Positions 1 to 6,647 of a stretch of 29,460 nucleotides of DNA are shown here, in pieces (positions within the stretch are counted from its first letter, which is position 1; each line of letters starts with the position of its first letter). The DNA comes from SUP05 sp964577715 (GTDB taxonomy: Bacteria > Pseudomonadota > Gammaproteobacteria > PS1 > Pseudothioglobaceae). Under the pieces are notes generated by a model. It had not been told where the DNA came from and searched no databases. It was given only the letters and a program-made list of their open reading frames with translations. The DNA lies in assembly GCA_964577715.1 (NCBI GenBank), contig CAZOAA010000019.1, positions 1 through 29,460 of the forward strand. The letters are read 5' to 3'. Made by a program: the position numbers and the translations under genes.

Positions 1-55
1 TATGCAGGGGCCTGCAAAGCCTTATAGACCAGTTCGACTCTGGTTCCGGCCTCCA
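1..55 (+). tRNA. tRNA-Cys (GCA), 3' part
   Basis: This is the 3' part of a tRNA whose 5' end lies outside the window. The anticodon arm reads GGGGC, loop CTGCAAA, GCCTT, giving anticodon GCA. The T arm is ACCAG, TTCGACT, CTGGT. The acceptor strand TCCGGCC is followed by discriminator T and an encoded CCA at 53-55. A U at position 73 is the usual discriminator of tRNA-Cys, which supports the identity. Confidence 0.88.
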
Positions 56-60
56 CATTC

Positions 61-88
61 AAAAAGCCCGATTTTTATCGGGCTTTTT
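61..88. terminator. Bidirectional rho-independent terminator
   Basis: A perfect 12-bp inverted repeat, AAAAAGCCCGAT (61-72) and ATCGGGCTTTTT (77-88), closes a TTTT loop. The A-rich and T-rich flanks let it work on both strands. It can end the tRNA-Cys transcript on the plus strand and the toxin-antitoxin transcript that arrives on the minus strand. Confidence 0.85.
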
Positions 89-93
89 ATTTG

Positions 94-363
94 CTAATGA
101 TTTTTATAAATCTTATCTCGTCTATCAACTTCAACCACTAAAACAATACATTTTTCATCAATTACTTTGTATATCAACCGATAGCCAATCGACTGTAATT
201 TTATTTTGTAATACCCTTGATAATCGCCATGCAATCGATGCTTTTCTATTTTAGGATTTTTGAGTCTTGCTTTTAATTGTTTCTTAAATTTAGACCTAGT
301 GTCAGGATTAAGTTTTTTAAAGACTTTGAGCGCTTTGGGTAAAAACTGAAGTTTATAGTTCAT
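94..363 (-). CDS. RelE/ParE-family toxin (StbE-like), module 1
   Basis: A small basic protein of 89 residues with the RelE/StbE pattern: an N-terminal lysine-rich helical hairpin, then a beta-sheet core with YKIKLxSxGYRLxYKVID and a late basic DRRDKIY segment. RelE-family toxins are mRNA endonucleases that usually cut at the ribosome; the clustered Lys and Arg residues fit this, but activity is inferred. The ATG at 363 overlaps the antitoxin stop by 11 nt; an upstream in-frame TTG at 366 is possible but less likely. Gene order antitoxin then toxin is the usual one for this family. It is clearly paralogous to the toxin at 28883: about 39 of 70 core residues match by eye. Confidence 0.87.
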   Translation of the reverse strand: MNYKLQFLPKALKVFKKLNPDTRSKFKKQLKARLKNPKIEKHRLHGDYQGYYKIKLQSIGYRLIYKVIDEKCIVLVVEVDRRDKIYKNH

Positions 364-598
364 CAATATTTACATCAACCGCTTCAGATAAATCCATATC
401 CTGAATACGACTTAATGATGCTTTATCTGCCTTCATTTCCAATAGTTCATCCAAAACCTTAGGTGGCACCATATAAGATACCAAATCTCCATGATTGAAA
501 ATTGCGGTTATTTCTTGATCAGCTTGCTGAATAATACGACTCGGAGATTTTCTCAAATCAGAAATATTGCTATACAAAGGTGCGTGATTGATATTCAT
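353..598 (-). CDS. Phd/YefM-type antitoxin (StbD-like), module 1
   Basis: This 81-residue protein begins with the Phd/YefM-style fold signature: a short strand, then ISDLRKSPSRIIQQA, then ITAIFNHGDLVSYMVPP. Such proteins bind DNA as dimers through the N-terminal half and neutralise the toxin through a flexible C-terminal tail, here ending in VNIDEL. The gene overlaps the toxin gene by 11 nt, so the two are translationally coupled. The antitoxin at 28642 has the same plan and ends in VDINEL. An inverted repeat and a TATAAT box lie just upstream, as expected for autoregulation. Confidence 0.86.
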   Translation of the reverse strand: MNINHAPLYSNISDLRKSPSRIIQQADQEITAIFNHGDLVSYMVPPKVLDELLEMKADKASLSRIQDMDLSEAVDVNIDEL

Positions 599-612
599 AG
601 TTCATCCCAAAC

Positions 613-640
613 AAGGTACATTATTTTGTACCTTATTATA
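613..640 (-). promoter_or_regulatory. Promoter -10 and operator-like palindrome for TA module 1
   Basis: AAGGTACA (613-620) and TGTACCTT (627-634) form an 8-bp inverted repeat. Directly upstream on the minus strand is a perfect TATAAT (635-640). No convincing -35 was seen. The palindrome covers the likely transcription start of the antitoxin gene, so it is a good candidate operator for the antitoxin-toxin complex (inference). Confidence 0.5.
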
Positions 641-683
641 GTCTATTTTTATAGAACCACATACAAATTTAAACGTATGCCTT

Positions 684-1766
684 TTATTTACCCGACTTTC
701 TTCTATTGTCTTCCTTGCAAAGCATCTGGCAATTTTCAGCACTTGTCTTTCCGCCTTCATGCCAAGGAGTAATATGGTCTGCCTCCATCTCTTCAATATC
801 AAACTTTTCTTTACAAACAACACAGACACCTTTTTGCCTTTCATAAGCTTCTCGTTTTTGATTTAGGCTAAAAGCACGAATATTTAGATATTTTTCTTTA
901 CGAGTTAGAACATAGGTGTAAATGCCTTTTTTCTTAGTAACGTCCTCATCTTCCATTAGTTGAGATATTTCTACCTCTAGCTTACTTGAGTCAAATTTAT
1001 CATTTTTAAACTCGTTGTAAAGAAAGCCCCAATCAATACCTTTCATTTCTCGGCGATAGGTTGGAAAAATTGTCTTCACCCAGTTAATCATGCCTTGAAA
1101 ATACAGCCACAATTCATTGGCATTCGGCTCATTTTGATTTTTCGCCATATAATCTTCAATAGCATTTTCACTAATCCACTTAATAGTAGTTTCTAAATAA
1201 TCTTGTCGAATCGCAGAACCACTTAAATAATCACCGCCCAGACCATAAACCGCGCAGTTATTTTTACTGAAATATCTTTTGGCATCACTTACCCACAAGC
1301 CTGAATAAACCGCATTCCTAAGTTCTTGTTCAGTAAGCTCTTCGCCGGCAATATTGATGGTTTTAAACCATTCTAATTTTTCACTATCTGTTCCACTACA
1401 CAAATAAACCGTAAGTTTGTAATTGAGAATCTGTTCTTTTTCATCGTCTTGTAGGTTATGAAAATAGCGATCATTAAATGAAAAATCACCCTCAACAAAT
1501 TGCGCAATAGAGATGGTTCTTTGCTGTCCATCAATCACTTCATAATTACCATCTTCTCTAACTGCCCAATACATCACATTAAGCGGAAACCCTTTGATAA
1601 CTGTATCAATTACCGCACTTCTCTGTTTATCTTTGTAAATAAACTCACGCTGATAAAGTGGTCGAATATCTAACTTACCACTATAACCTACAACACCAGC
1701 TTCTTCATTATCTTCATAGCCATCAGTAAGATCTCTAACTGCAATTTCTTTAAGTTGTATGTTCAT
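684..1766 (-). CDS. DUF262-HNH nuclease, probable restriction component
   Basis: A 360-residue protein with two recognisable parts. The N-terminal DUF262 (ParB/Srx-like nucleotidase) region has LYQREFIY at about 37-44 and DGQQRT at 79-84, the core motif of the family. The C-terminal HNH nuclease region has Cys315/Cys318, Asp330-His331, His336, Asn345 and Asn354. DUF262 proteins include the modification-dependent enzyme GmrSD and the SspE effector of phosphorothioate systems, where NTP hydrolysis controls a nuclease domain. The start codon overlaps the stop of the methyltransferase gene (ATGA), so the two are one translational unit. This pairing suggests the nuclease acts according to the methylation state of DNA. 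Both catalytic motifs look intact. What it recognises cannot be read from the sequence. Confidence 0.85.
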   Translation of the reverse strand: MNIQLKEIAVRDLTDGYEDNEEAGVVGYSGKLDIRPLYQREFIYKDKQRSAVIDTVIKGFPLNVMYWAVREDGNYEVIDGQQRTISIAQFVEGDFSFNDRYFHNLQDDEKEQILNYKLTVYLCSGTDSEKLEWFKTINIAGEELTEQELRNAVYSGLWVSDAKRYFSKNNCAVYGLGGDYLSGSAIRQDYLETTIKWISENAIEDYMAKNQNEPNANELWLYFQGMINWVKTIFPTYRREMKGIDWGFLYNEFKNDKFDSSKLEVEISQLMEDEDVTKKKGIYTYVLTRKEKYLNIRAFSLNQKREAYERQKGVCVVCKEKFDIEEMEADHITPWHEGGKTSAENCQMLCKEDNRRKSGK

Positions 1767-2767
1767 AATTTTTGATTTCTTATAAGTATTCTTTTGTATA
1801 CAAATTTACCGTTTACCAAAGGAGCTCCTCCTTTATCGGAAAACCCTTTAATGTGGCATTGATTATCTTCACTTGCAATATTTGCATCGGCCCTATCAAC
1901 TATTTCAAACTGTTCAGGATTATATTTATTCATAAAGGTAATAGGCACACCCATAACGCCTTGATAATCCACGGGTATTTCTTTAGTTTTAGAGACCTCT
2001 ATAGCTTCATAATTATCATATTTTGGATATTCTTCAAGGGTGTAGTTTTTATATAAAATCAAATCTTCATGTCTTTTGTTTATATCAAGGTTTGTATACC
2101 AATGAACGCCTGATACTCTTATCATTCCATCTTTATGATCACCTGCAGTTGCGTAATCCTCATAATGAACATTTATAAAATGCCCAGCACCGCCTTTAAA
2201 CCCATAACCCAGCCAAAGTTTATTATCTTTTATTAATGGAAATATCTCCTTATAAGTAAGCGCATTTTGATGCCCAACAATAATGAATTTCTTATCGTGT
2301 TCAATCAGTTGGGCAACGTATTCACGAAATAGTGAAAAAGGCGGATTAGTAACAACAATATCAGCTTGTTTTAACAGCTTGATACTCTCTTCACTTCGAA
2401 AATCTCCATCGCCTTTTAAGGTCTTAATACCAATTTCTTCAACGTCTGGCACACGATTACCATTTTTATCGCCTTCGTATTCTAAATAGATTGCTTGTTC
2501 AGAATCGTTTTTACTAAACAAATCTATATCCTGATTTTTATAACAAGTAGTAATGAGTTTTTTAAGGCCAAGCTTCTCAAAATTATAAGAAAAATAATGA
2601 AAGAAATTGCTCACTCTCGGATCATCACAATTGCAATAAACCACTTTACCTTTAAAGTGTTTTTTATAGTATTTCAACTCTCTTTCAATATCTGAGAGCT
2701 GAGTATAGAACTCATCTTTTTTATTGGTCTTTGCCTTGTGTAAATTTTTATTTAACTTTTTACTCAT
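1763..2767 (-). CDS. EcoRI-type adenine-specific DNA methyltransferase
   Basis: A 334-residue protein of the EcoRI methylase family (M.EcoRI itself is 326 residues). It has DEFYTQL near residue 18, a motif-I-like segment NCDDPRVSNFFHYFS (46-60) and the catalytic NPPF at 141-144, all typical of N6-adenine methyltransferases that use S-adenosylmethionine. The expected role is to protect host DNA from the partner nuclease encoded immediately downstream with a 4-nt overlap. Target specificity cannot be deduced; the family name does not imply GAATTC. The gene is divergent from the small HTH gene at 2874, and a motif shared with that gene's leader lies 25 bp upstream of its start. Confidence 0.9.
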   Translation of the reverse strand: MSKKLNKNLHKAKTNKKDEFYTQLSDIERELKYYKKHFKGKVVYCNCDDPRVSNFFHYFSYNFEKLGLKKLITTCYKNQDIDLFSKNDSEQAIYLEYEGDKNGNRVPDVEEIGIKTLKGDGDFRSEESIKLLKQADIVVTNPPFSLFREYVAQLIEHDKKFIIVGHQNALTYKEIFPLIKDNKLWLGYGFKGGAGHFINVHYEDYATAGDHKDGMIRVSGVHWYTNLDINKRHEDLILYKNYTLEEYPKYDNYEAIEVSKTKEIPVDYQGVMGVPITFMNKYNPEQFEIVDRADANIASEDNQCHIKGFSDKGGAPLVNGKFVYKRILIRNQKL

Positions 2768-2791
2768 TCTTATCTTAATAAGTTGTTATTA

Positions 2792-2867
2792 ACTACTATG
2801 GTAGTGTGATAAAAATGATTTTATCCTAAAAAATAGACAACTTTAGTAAATGCTACTATAGGAGTGT
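2792..2867. promoter_or_regulatory. Repeated controller-box-like operator
   Basis: CTACTATGGTAGTGT (2793-2807) and CTACTATAGGAGTGT (2853-2867) match at 13 of 15 positions and sit 60 bp apart. The first contains a dyad, ACTAC (2792-2796) and GTAGT (2801-2805), and lies just upstream of the methyltransferase start. The second overlaps the AGGAG ribosome-binding site of the HTH gene. The spacing suits binding of one regulator at two sites controlling both divergent genes, as in controller-protein-regulated restriction-modification loci. Binding is inferred. Confidence 0.55.
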
Positions 2868-2873
2868 ATCTTT

Positions 2874-3110
2874 TTGGATATTGACATCAATCAAGCCTAT
2901 TTAAAAATTGGCAAGAATGTTAAAAAATATCGCATGAAAAAAGGTATGTCACAGTGGGATTTGGCCACACAAATGGGCTATGAATCCGTAAGTATTGTTT
3001 CTATGTCTGAGATATGTTCTCGTAACAAACACTTTAATATTGAACACCTGATTAAAATTTCCCAAATTTTAGAAGTAGATATCAAGCACTTATTTGATGG
3101 TATTTTTTAG
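2874..3110 (+). CDS. XRE-family HTH regulator, controller (C) protein-like
   Basis: A 78-residue protein consisting almost only of a Cro/C1-type helix-turn-helix domain: IGKNVKKYRMKKGMSQWDLATQMG, then a recognition-helix region and a C-terminal dimerisation helix (HLIKISQILEVDIKHLF). Size and domain match controller proteins of type II restriction-modification systems, which delay restriction expression after entry into a new host. The start is a TTG at 2874, supported by AGGAG at 2860-2864 with 9 nt spacing. It is divergent from the methyltransferase, whereas C genes more often precede the restriction gene directly. One copy of the shared operator-like motif covers its ribosome-binding site, suggesting autorepression. 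Confidence 0.75.
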   Translation: MDIDINQAYLKIGKNVKKYRMKKGMSQWDLATQMGYESVSIVSMSEICSRNKHFNIEHLIKISQILEVDIKHLFDGIF

Positions 3111-3163
3111 CACGCACCGACCATCAAAAACTAAAATGGTCAATCCATTTTTGGTCTTTGACT

Positions 3164-3335
3164 ACCCCCTTTCAAAGCAAATCTAATCATTCTTATTAAG
3201 GTAGGGCGTTAAAAATCTTAACTGTTTGAGTGCAACGAGTTTTAAGATTTAGCGCAACGAAATTAGAAAGATTTGGATTTATTTTGAGGGGTGAGTTCTT
3301 TTTGGATGCTTTTTCTGCTCATCAGAAAAAGTATC
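3164..3335. repeat. Nested palindromic element, MITE-like
   Basis: Imperfect outer arms (ACCCC...CAAATCTAATC near 3164-3188 against GATTTGGATTT...GAGGGGT at 3270-3292) enclose an inner hairpin, GCGTTAAAAATCTTA (about 3206-3220) and TAAGATTTAGCGC (3243-3255). A further hairpin follows: GATGCTTTTTCTG (3305-3317) and CAGAAAAAGTATC (3323-3335), matching at 12 of 13 positions. No transposase is encoded. The layout resembles a miniature inverted-repeat element or a dispersed intergenic palindrome. Other genomic copies cannot be checked here. Confidence 0.45.
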
Positions 3336-3451
3336 AAGTTCTCAGCGGAAAATAGCAATTTTTTCGCAAGAATTTCACCAAGAAAAATATTGAAAATAAT
3401 CAAAATAAGATTAAATTAATCCACTTTTATACTAAAAAATGGCTATTTATA

Positions 3452-3483
3452 GATAAAAATACCCACTAAATGGTATTTTTATC
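3452..3483 (-). terminator. AT-rich hairpin, possible terminator of the arsI-rbr transcript
   Basis: A perfect 12-bp inverted repeat, GATAAAAATACC (3452-3463) and GGTATTTTTATC (3472-3483), with an 8-nt loop lies 40 nt past the stop of the ArsI-like gene. It contains only three G:C pairs and lacks a strong downstream U tract on the minus strand, so terminator function is uncertain. Confidence 0.35.
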
Positions 3484-3523
3484 AGGTATTTTGAAAAATT
3501 TTAGATTTTTTTAAAATAAGTGC

Positions 3524-3985
3524 CTAACAACACTTTGATTGAGCTTTTGAGATATCATTATCATTACTAGAGCAACAACTCATTGCTTCTTCAGCGTCTT
3601 TGCTAGAGTTTTCACCATAAACTGAAATATCACTCAGTGTATGGAAATTTTCCCAAGGAATACCTTGAGGATCTAGTGTCCAATACTTATCTGATTGCGC
3701 ATAACAACAATTTGCACCTTTTTCTTCTAACTTATCTAATTCGTTTTCATCAATACGCTTTGCAACTTCTTCTAACTCTTGATTAGAATCCAACTCAAAA
3801 CCTAAATGATTCAAACCATTTTCACGACCTTTATCAGAAATAGCAAAATTAACCATTGGATCATCAAGACGCCACTTGGCATAATCATCGTGCTTTACGC
3901 TAGGCTTACAACCAAACAGTGTTGAATAAAAATGGATGTTTTTATCCAGATCATCAACCGAAATATGAATGTGCATTCTTTTCAT
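3524..3985 (-). CDS. ArsI/CadI-family VOC dioxygenase (organoarsenical C-As lyase-like)
   Basis: A 153-residue vicinal-oxygen-chelate (glyoxalase/bleomycin-resistance fold) protein. ArsI enzymes use Fe(II) and O2 to cleave the carbon-arsenic bond of trivalent methyl- and aryl-arsenicals; CadI is the cadmium-induced relative. Candidate metal ligands are His5 or His7, His60 and Glu112 (in PWENFHT), and the vicinal pair Cys93-Cys94 in ANCCYAQSDKYW matches the substrate-binding pair of ArsI. The C-terminal tail is cysteine-rich, with Cys pairs at 137-138 and 152-153. The gene abuts the rubrerythrin stop, with GGAGAA 9 nt before the ATG, so the two are co-transcribed. No arsR, arsM or arsP is nearby, so the physiological metal or metalloid is open. 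Confidence 0.82.
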   Translation of the reverse strand: MKRMHIHISVDDLDKNIHFYSTLFGCKPSVKHDDYAKWRLDDPMVNFAISDKGRENGLNHLGFELDSNQELEEVAKRIDENELDKLEEKGANCCYAQSDKYWTLDPQGIPWENFHTLSDISVYGENSSKDAEEAMSCCSSNDNDISKAQSKCC

Positions 3986-4564
3986 CTACCAATTTTCTCC
4001 CAAAAGTTCAAAATACGCTTGTGGGTGGTTACAAGCAGGACAAACATCGGGCGCTTCTTTTGCTTCATGCAAATAGCCACAATTTCTACAACGCCAAATA
4101 ATAACACCATTGCGTTTAAACACTCTACCAGCTTTAATATTGGCTGCCAAAGCCTTGTATCTTTTATCGTGTTGCTTTTCAGCAATAATAATCGATTCGA
4201 AGGTTTTAGCTATTTCTTCGAAGCCTTCCTCTCGTGCAGTTTTGGCAAAACTTGGATACATTTGCGTCCATTCACATTCTTCGCCAGTTGCCGCAGCAAT
4301 TAAATTATCAAACGTACTAGCAATAACACCTGCAGGAAAAGAGGCTGTAATTTCAACTTCACCACCTTCTAAATATTTAAAAAATCGCTCTGCATGTTCT
4401 TTTTCTTGATTGGCGGTTTCTAAGAAAATATCAGAAATTTGCATCAAGCCGTCTTTCTTAGCTTTACTTGCATAAAAAGTATAGCGGTTACGTGCTTGCG
4501 ACTCGCCTGCAAAAGCAGTCATTAAATTTTTTTCAGTTTGACTGCCCTTGATACTTTTTGACAT
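3986..4564 (-). CDS. rbr: Rubrerythrin
   Basis: A 192-residue non-haem di-iron peroxidase that reduces hydrogen peroxide in the cytoplasm. The four-helix ferritin-like domain carries the expected ligands: Glu21, Glu54-x-x-His57, Glu95, Glu98 and Glu129-x-x-His132. The C-terminal rubredoxin-like domain has Cys159-x-x-Cys162 and Cys175-x-x-Cys178 for the electron-donating iron. Length and domain order are normal for classical rubrerythrin. It follows argG by 9 nt and directly precedes the ArsI-like gene. That pairing suggests an oxidative or metal-stress role and protection of an oxygen-dependent iron enzyme (inference). Confidence 0.95.
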   Translation of the reverse strand: MSKSIKGSQTEKNLMTAFAGESQARNRYTFYASKAKKDGLMQISDIFLETANQEKEHAERFFKYLEGGEVEITASFPAGVIASTFDNLIAAATGEECEWTQMYPSFAKTAREEGFEEIAKTFESIIIAEKQHDKRYKALAANIKAGRVFKRNGVIIWRCRNCGYLHEAKEAPDVCPACNHPQAYFELLGENW

Positions 4565-4573
4565 ATTAAAACC

Positions 4574-5770
4574 CTATTTTAGTGCTTTTAGACGCAAACG
4601 TAGTGCGTTAAGTTTGATAAAGCCTGCTGCATCTTTTTGATCATATGCACCCTCATCGTCTTCAAAAGTGGCAATTTTTTCACTAAATAAAGAGTCATCA
4701 GATTTACGGCCAACAACAATAACATTGCCTTTATAAAGCTTGATGCGTACCGTACCATTAACACTTTCTTGTGTTTGGTCAATCGCCGCTTGTAGCATTT
4801 CACGCTCTGGTGCAAACCAAAAACCGTTATAAACCATCTCAGCGTATTTAGGCATAAGTTCATCTTTTAAGTGCGCTGCATCACGATCAAGCGTTAGGCT
4901 TTCCATGGCGCGGTGCGCTTTTAGCATGACTGTACCGGCCGGAGTTTCATAACAACCACGTGATTTCATACCAACAAAACGATTCTCAACAATATCGTCA
5001 CGACCAATGCCATGGGCACCGGCAGATTTATTAAGATATTCCATTACAGTAGCAGGGCTCATTGCTTCACCATTAATAGCAACAATATCGCCCTTCTCAT
5101 AAGTCAGCTCTACATATTCTGCCTTATCAGGAGCATTTTCAGGTGACACTGTCCAGCGCCACATATCATCTTCTGGTTCAGTCCAAGGGTCTTCTAAAAT
5201 ATCACCTTCATAAGAAATATGCAAAAGGTTTGCATCCATCGAATAGGGAGATTTTTTGTTTTGTTTTTGATAGTCAATTTCAATGCCGTGCTTTTGTGCG
5301 TAATTCATAAGCGATTCACGTGATGACAAATCCCACTCACGCCAAGGTGCAATCACTTGAATATCGGCATCCAGCGCATAAGCGTTAAGCTCAAAACGTA
5401 CTTGGTCGTTACCCTTGCCGGTGGCACCATGTGATACGGCATCAGCGCCCACTTCATTGGCAATTTCAACCAAACGTTTAGAAATTAGAGGGCGGGCAAT
5501 TGAAGTGCCTAAAAGATATTCGCCTTCATAAATTGCATTAGCACGAAACATTGGAAAAACAAAGTCACGGGCAAATTCTTCACGCAAGTCTTCAATGTAG
5601 ATTTCTTTAATGCCCATCGCCTGCGCTTTAGCGCGTGCTGGCTCAACTTCTTCACCTTGGCCGATATCGGCTGTAAATGTGACCACTTCACAATCATAAG
5701 TTTCGGTTAACCATTTAGCAATGATGCTGGTATCTAAACCGCCTGAATAGGCGAGCACTACTTTATTCAT
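4574..5770 (-). CDS. argG: Argininosuccinate synthase
   Basis: A 398-residue enzyme that joins citrulline and aspartate with ATP to make argininosuccinate, the penultimate step of arginine synthesis. The N-terminal ATP pyrophosphatase loop AYSGGLDTS (residues 7-15) and the conserved GATGKGNDQVRFE and SPYSMDANLLHIS segments identify it. Length is typical of the non-E. coli type (about 400 residues). argH is not adjacent; the downstream rbr and ArsI-like genes are unrelated in pathway. The gap to the upstream DUF2914 gene is 32 nt. Confidence 0.98.
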   Translation of the reverse strand: MNKVVLAYSGGLDTSIIAKWLTETYDCEVVTFTADIGQGEEVEPARAKAQAMGIKEIYIEDLREEFARDFVFPMFRANAIYEGEYLLGTSIARPLISKRLVEIANEVGADAVSHGATGKGNDQVRFELNAYALDADIQVIAPWREWDLSSRESLMNYAQKHGIEIDYQKQNKKSPYSMDANLLHISYEGDILEDPWTEPEDDMWRWTVSPENAPDKAEYVELTYEKGDIVAINGEAMSPATVMEYLNKSAGAHGIGRDDIVENRFVGMKSRGCYETPAGTVMLKAHRAMESLTLDRDAAHLKDELMPKYAEMVYNGFWFAPEREMLQAAIDQTQESVNGTVRIKLYKGNVIVVGRKSDDSLFSEKIATFEDDEGAYDQKDAAGFIKLNALRLRLKALK

Positions 5771-5802
5771 TTTTTCTTTCCCGAACCTTCTTGATAGGCT
5801 CT

Positions 5803-6186
5803 TTATCCAAATTCAAATATTTTTGTCAGTAGCACTTGATTGTTCTGATTCAGCACCTCAACTGTCCACTGCCCTGTCCACGTATGCCAGAGATTTTTGC
5901 TCGACCACACACGCCAACGATTACCTTTAATATCAAAACTAATTTCAGCTTTGACTTTACCTTTGTAAATCCATCTATGAGTTATCTTATCGCCAGATAA
6001 ATTACGAATATTAGTAAAGAAGTAGATTTTACCTAAAGAATCATCGGCTCCTGTGATTATCTCAATAGGAGCCCTGTCTTCTACCGATTTGGCAAAAACA
6101 GCTTGAGAAATATTCTCATGTGGCCAATTAGCCTGTGCAAAATTAGACAACAACCCCAACAACATTAACAGTAGTATTTTTTTCAT
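5803..6186 (-). CDS. Exported DUF2914 protein
   Basis: A protein of 127 residues starting at MKKILL, with a hydrophobic signal sequence (ILLLMLLGLLSNFAQA) and a likely cleavage after AQA. The mature part contains IYFFTNIRNLSGDKITHRWIY and WTGQWTVEVLNQNNQVLLTKIFEF, typical of DUF2914, a beta-rich domain of unknown function. The ATG at 6186 shares one base with the ycgN stop (TAATG), which favours it over an in-frame ATG four codons upstream at 6198. It is probably periplasmic. No biochemical role is established for the family. Confidence 0.8.
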   Translation of the reverse strand: MKKILLLMLLGLLSNFAQANWPHENISQAVFAKSVEDRAPIEIITGADDSLGKIYFFTNIRNLSGDKITHRWIYKGKVKAEISFDIKGNRWRVWSSKNLWHTWTGQWTVEVLNQNNQVLLTKIFEFG

Positions 6187-6647
6187 TAATTTACCCATTC
6201 TATAACATGTTTATAAACTTCTTCTTCTGGAACTTCATCATCTTTAAATGTGCGCCCACGTACAGAAATACCCGCTAGATGTACTGAATTAGCATCGCCA
6301 CTAATGAGCGGATGCCAATCAAACAGCTCCTTGCCTTCGAATAATAACCGATAAGCACAAGTATCGGGTAACCAATTAAACTTTTCGCCCCAATTGGGGT
6401 AAATGGTCAAACAATCTGGCACCAAAGATTGGCGCGTTTCATAATGAGGGCACCGACAAGTTTCTTCATCTAAATAATGGCACACAACATCGGTAAAAAA
6501 CACCTCGTTCGTATCTTCATCTTCTAACTTGTGTAGACAGCATCGCCCACAATTATCACAAAGTGACTCCCATTGAGATTTTGTCATCTGCTCAAGCGTA
6601 AGCACTTCCCAAAAATTTTTATCTGTATTTTCCGCCACTATCTCCAC
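6186..6647 (-). CDS. ycgN: YcgN-family cysteine cluster protein (UPF0260)
   Basis: A 153-residue cytoplasmic protein of the YcgN/UPF0260 family. Its cysteines form a pattern likely to bind metal: CDNCGRCC (Cys30, 33, 36, 37), then Cys56, Cys64, Cys66, Cys79 and Cys97. The motif SLVPDCLTIYPN and the downstream LPDTCAYRLLxEGKxLxxWHPL block are hallmarks of the family. Function is unknown; a zinc or iron-sulfur site is inferred from the cysteines. The start is a GTG at 6647 that overlaps the stop of the Sel1-repeat gene (TAGTG), indicating coupling. Confidence 0.9.
   Translation of the reverse strand: MEIVAENTDKNFWEVLTLEQMTKSQWESLCDNCGRCCLHKLEDEDTNEVFFTDVVCHYLDEETCRCPHYETRQSLVPDCLTIYPNWGEKFNWLPDTCAYRLLFEGKELFDWHPLISGDANSVHLAGISVRGRTFKDDEVPEEEVYKHVIEWVN

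Larger units (their letters stand above)
3111..3523. other. Gene-free interval with nested palindromes
   Basis: No open reading frame with coding character was seen on either strand in these 413 bases. The interval holds a MITE-like palindromic element (3164-3335, listed separately) and a perfect AT-rich hairpin (3452-3483). It separates the restriction-modification-like module from the minus-strand core genes and probably marks the edge of the accessory region. Confidence 0.6.

Noticed and set aside
602..844. Minus-strand frame of 80 codons near the TA promoter
   Set aside because: It overlaps the HNH end of the DUF262 gene in another frame. The HNH frame carries the conserved residues.
1763..2767. 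Assigning GAATTC as the methylation target
   Set aside because: Family membership with M.EcoRI does not fix specificity, and nothing in the sequence shows the recognition site.
3119..3141. Hairpin GACCAT/ATGGTC as terminator of the HTH gene
   Set aside because: The stem is only 6 bp with an 11-nt A-rich loop and is not followed by a T run.
3932..4303. Plus-strand frame of 123 codons
   Set aside because: It is antisense to rubrerythrin and the start of the ArsI-like gene, both of which have clear active-site residues.
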